From positions 248,001-312,000 of the forward strand of contig NZ_CADCWQ010000001.1 in assembly GCF_902806455.1 (NCBI RefSeq): DNA of 64,000 bases, in the 5' to 3' direction. The notes under the pieces were generated by a model. The model was not told where the DNA came from and did no database searches. It worked only from the letters and a program-made list of their open reading frames with translations. Positions 62,157 to 64,000 of the stretch are shown here, one piece after another. The DNA is from Virgibacillus doumboii (lineage in GTDB: Bacteria; Bacillota; Bacilli; Bacillales; Amphibacillaceae). Every line of letters starts with the position of its first letter. Position 1 is the stretch's first letter. Made by a program: the position numbers and the translations under genes.

Positions 62157-63143
62157 TTAAATAACGGGTATTGCTGATTGCTCTTTTTCAATTATCCTGC
62201 AAAAATCTTCAATCATCGCACTTGCAGTTGGAAACGCGCCTGCACCAGGTCCTGTAAAAGTCAATTCACCAACAATATCTGTTTTGATATGAACAGCGTT
62301 GTTTACTCCTTCAACAGCGTATAACGGATGCTCCTGGGTTATAGCAACTGGTTCAACTTTTGCGGTAAGGTTTCCACTTGAATCATAGCTAAGGGTCGCG
62401 ATGTGTTTAATCCGCTTGTTATCAGCTAGCAATTTGTTGACGTAATCGTTGGTAACTTCGTTGACCGCAATCCGTTTGATATATTCCGGTTCAGGAAGTT
62501 TTTTAAAAATAAGGTCACTTAGAATCATCAGTTTAAACAGTGCGTCAAATCCTTCCACATCATTTGTTGGATCTGCTTCGGCATAGCCAAGTTTCTGTGC
62601 TTCGTTTAGTGCGCTGTCAAATGTCTGGTTATTTTCTCTGATGGATGTCAGGATGAAATTGGTTGTGCCATTCAGGATAGCCTGCACTTCCTGAACCTGA
62701 TTTGCCTTCAATAGCTGCTGGATTGTTTGGATAATCGGAATTCCGCCGGCTGTTGTTGCCTCATACCCAATCTTTACATGATTTTCGTTGGCTAATACCT
62801 TCAGTTCGCTTCCATGGGCTGCGAACAATTCTTTGTTGGCAGTAATGACATGTTTATTAGCCTGAATGCACTTCTTTAAATACGTAAAAGCAGGTTCCTT
62901 CCCGACGATTGCTTCAAATACAATATCAACTTCAGGATCATTCAGTACATCATTAATATCGGTCGTAACATTTGCCTTAGTTGCAATTTTTTTGTGTTTA
63001 TCAGGATTTTCAATAACGATGGTTGAGATTCGGATAGGCGTACCTGCTAATTCTTCAAGTCTTTGCTGGTGAATGTGTATGTTCTGAAAAACACCACACC
63101 CAACTGTTCCAAGGCCGATTAACGCAACATTTATCGGTTTCAT
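62157..63143 (-). CDS. hom: Homoserine dehydrogenase, short form without ACT domain
   Basis: 328 residues. NAD(P) site IGLGTVGCGVFQNI near 9-22, TANKELFAAHG near 101-111 with the catalytic Lys region, GIPIIQTIQQLL, LNGTTNFILT near 160, and EADPTNDVEGFDALFKLMIL near 197-216. It reduces aspartate semialdehyde to homoserine. The usual 100-residue C-terminal ACT domain is missing, so threonine feedback is unlikely. Its RBS AAGGAGGTG and start lie in the end of metX (TAATG overlap), so the pair is geared to methionine synthesis. Confidence 0.95.
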   Translation of the reverse strand: MKPINVALIGLGTVGCGVFQNIHIHQQRLEELAGTPIRISTIVIENPDKHKKIATKANVTTDINDVLNDPEVDIVFEAIVGKEPAFTYLKKCIQANKHVITANKELFAAHGSELKVLANENHVKIGYEATTAGGIPIIQTIQQLLKANQVQEVQAILNGTTNFILTSIRENNQTFDSALNEAQKLGYAEADPTNDVEGFDALFKLMILSDLIFKKLPEPEYIKRIAVNEVTNDYVNKLLADNKRIKHIATLSYDSSGNLTAKVEPVAITQEHPLYAVEGVNNAVHIKTDIVGELTFTGPGAGAFPTASAMIEDFCRIIEKEQSAIPVI

Positions 63144-64000
63144 TACACACCTCCTTGATGCAAAAAGTCATTTACGATATGTCCCCATTTTTCGAATTCA
63201 GTTAAAAACCCATCATGGCCGAAGTTTGTCTCGATGTGATGGTATGTGCTGTCTGGCAACATATCTGCTAAAGTTTTTATTTGCTTCGGTTCATAGATTA
63301 AATCCTTATCATAACTCAACAGGAGTGTTGGTTTGTTAAGTTGTGAAGCCGCTTCCCGCCAGCCACCGCGGTTGAACCCGATATCATGCTGGTTCATGGT
63401 ATCGAGCAAATACAGGTAACTGTTCGGGTCAAAGCGGTTGACCAGCTTTTGTCCCTGATAGTTAAGATAGGATACAACATCAAAGTCATTATTCGTTTGA
63501 TTTCGGTTAAATCGTTCAGTAAACAAATCGGACGTCCGGTACGTAATCATGCCAATCATTCGGGCAAGTGCCAAACCATCGAAGGAATCGTCTGTCTGAT
63601 AATCCCCGTTGTTCCAATGCGGGTCTTGTTTGATGGCGGTACTGGCAATATGGTTGAACGCGATCCCATAATCCGAAAAAACCGGTGTAGCCGCAAGTAC
63701 AATAAGCTTTTCTATGATGTCCGGATATAAGATCCCCCATTCAAGTACTTGCATACCGCCCAGTGAACCGCCAATAACGGCCTCAAGCCGAGTAATGTTT
63801 AATTGTTGCAATGCACGATATTGCGCATGCACCATGTCACGGACCGTAATTGCCGGAAAATCACACGTATAGCTCTCGTTTGTTTCGGGATTGATGGAAG
63901 CGGGCCCGGTTGAACCGTGACATCCGCCAAGAACATTAAACGTTAATACTTGATAATGATCTGTATCAATATACGAATCAGGCCCAATTAGTCCTCTCCA
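63143..64000 (-). CDS. metX: Homoserine O-acetyltransferase (5' end outside the window)
   Basis: At least 285 residues; the frame runs off the right edge. Features: NVLGGCHGSTGPASINP, FPAITVRDMVHAQYRAL, the nucleophile elbow GGSLGGMQVLEW, the C-terminal catalytic Asp in LLSYDKDLIY and His in NFGHDGFLTE. This alpha-beta hydrolase transfers an acetyl group (or succinyl in some relatives) to homoserine, the first committed step to methionine. The internal ATG at 63835 is not the start, because conserved sequence continues upstream. It precedes hom in one leftward operon. Confidence 0.95.
   Translation of the reverse strand, partial: WRGLIGPDSYIDTDHYQVLTFNVLGGCHGSTGPASINPETNESYTCDFPAITVRDMVHAQYRALQQLNITRLEAVIGGSLGGMQVLEWGILYPDIIEKLIVLAATPVFSDYGIAFNHIASTAIKQDPHWNNGDYQTDDSFDGLALARMIGMITYRTSDLFTERFNRNQTNNDFDVVSYLNYQGQKLVNRFDPNSYLYLLDTMNQHDIGFNRGGWREAASQLNKPTLLLSYDKDLIYEPKQIKTLADMLPDSTYHHIETNFGHDGFLTEFEKWGHIVNDFLHQGGV

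Noticed and set aside
4488..64000. Defence island or biosynthetic cluster
   Set aside because: The WYL regulator, SNF2 helicase and TnpB are far apart among ordinary metabolic genes; no nucleases, methylases with restriction partners, or cluster enzymes lie next to them.

Overview
The window looks like chromosomal DNA of a low-GC, spore-forming type Bacillaceae, most like the halophilic Virgibacillus/Lentibacillus/Oceanobacillus group. Many products have recognisable Bacillus subtilis counterparts (YpmR/YpmS, YocH, YkpA, YhaQ/YhaP, YpuA, YvrJ, DUF1659/DUF2922). Ribosome binding sites are strong AGGAGG types and GTG/TTG starts are common. The genus is a guess from gene content. No rRNA, tRNA, prophage or CRISPR array was seen.

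Layout. 1-4.5 kb: class I ribonucleotide reductase operon (nrdE-nrdI-nrdF) behind two tandem NrdR boxes and a cobalamin riboswitch with its own terminator. 4.5-14.8 kb: a YcdB-like protein, a MerR-methyltransferase fusion, three tandem paralogous membrane-anchored coiled-coil proteins, a HIT protein, a seven-gene operon of small miscellaneous proteins, a DUF3889 protein and an arylsulfotransferase. 15-20.4 kb: leftward ABC exporter genes (YhaQ/YhaP-like with an M23 peptidase; a GntR-controlled ABC system). 20.4-28.9 kb: Cu/Zn SOD, a TauE/SafE permease, an orphan TnpB, an MFS transporter and a BceAB-type ABC transporter. 29-41 kb: the DUF1659/DUF2922/YvrJ trio, a SWIM-SNF2 helicase, a divergent regulator/nitronate monooxygenase pair, an acyl-CoA ligase, a MATE pump, a lysozyme-like protein and RidA. 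41-46 kb: an alcohol dehydrogenase, a DUF1450 protein, an MFS pump that probably starts at ATT, and DUF1002/DUF3899 proteins. 46-52 kb: a complete oligopeptide ABC importer (oppABCDF). 52-64 kb: a YocH-like LysM/3D protein, threonine degradation (kbl-tdh, with a CcpA cre site), the ABC-F protein YkpA, a papain-like amidase, a WYL regulator, ypmR-ypmS, and metX-hom, with metX cut by the right edge.

The most unusual feature is in the intergenic DNA. At least five unrelated families of short, degenerate, phrase-like repeats occupy gene 3' ends. They are built on the words GTTCACAA, AACGCTAAA, a 52-bp unit, a 41-bp AACTCGCGC unit and a 40-bp ATATCAACC unit. There are also scattered copies of a GACATAGGGACAGG palindrome and two members of a hairpin-forming Bacillaceae repeat. 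These tracts sit beside nearly every convergent or tandem 3' end that lacks a tight operon junction, and I know of no described function for them. Functionally the genes are mostly housekeeping and accessory: nucleotide reduction, peptide uptake, drug and peptide-antibiotic export, cell-wall remodelling and amino-acid metabolism.
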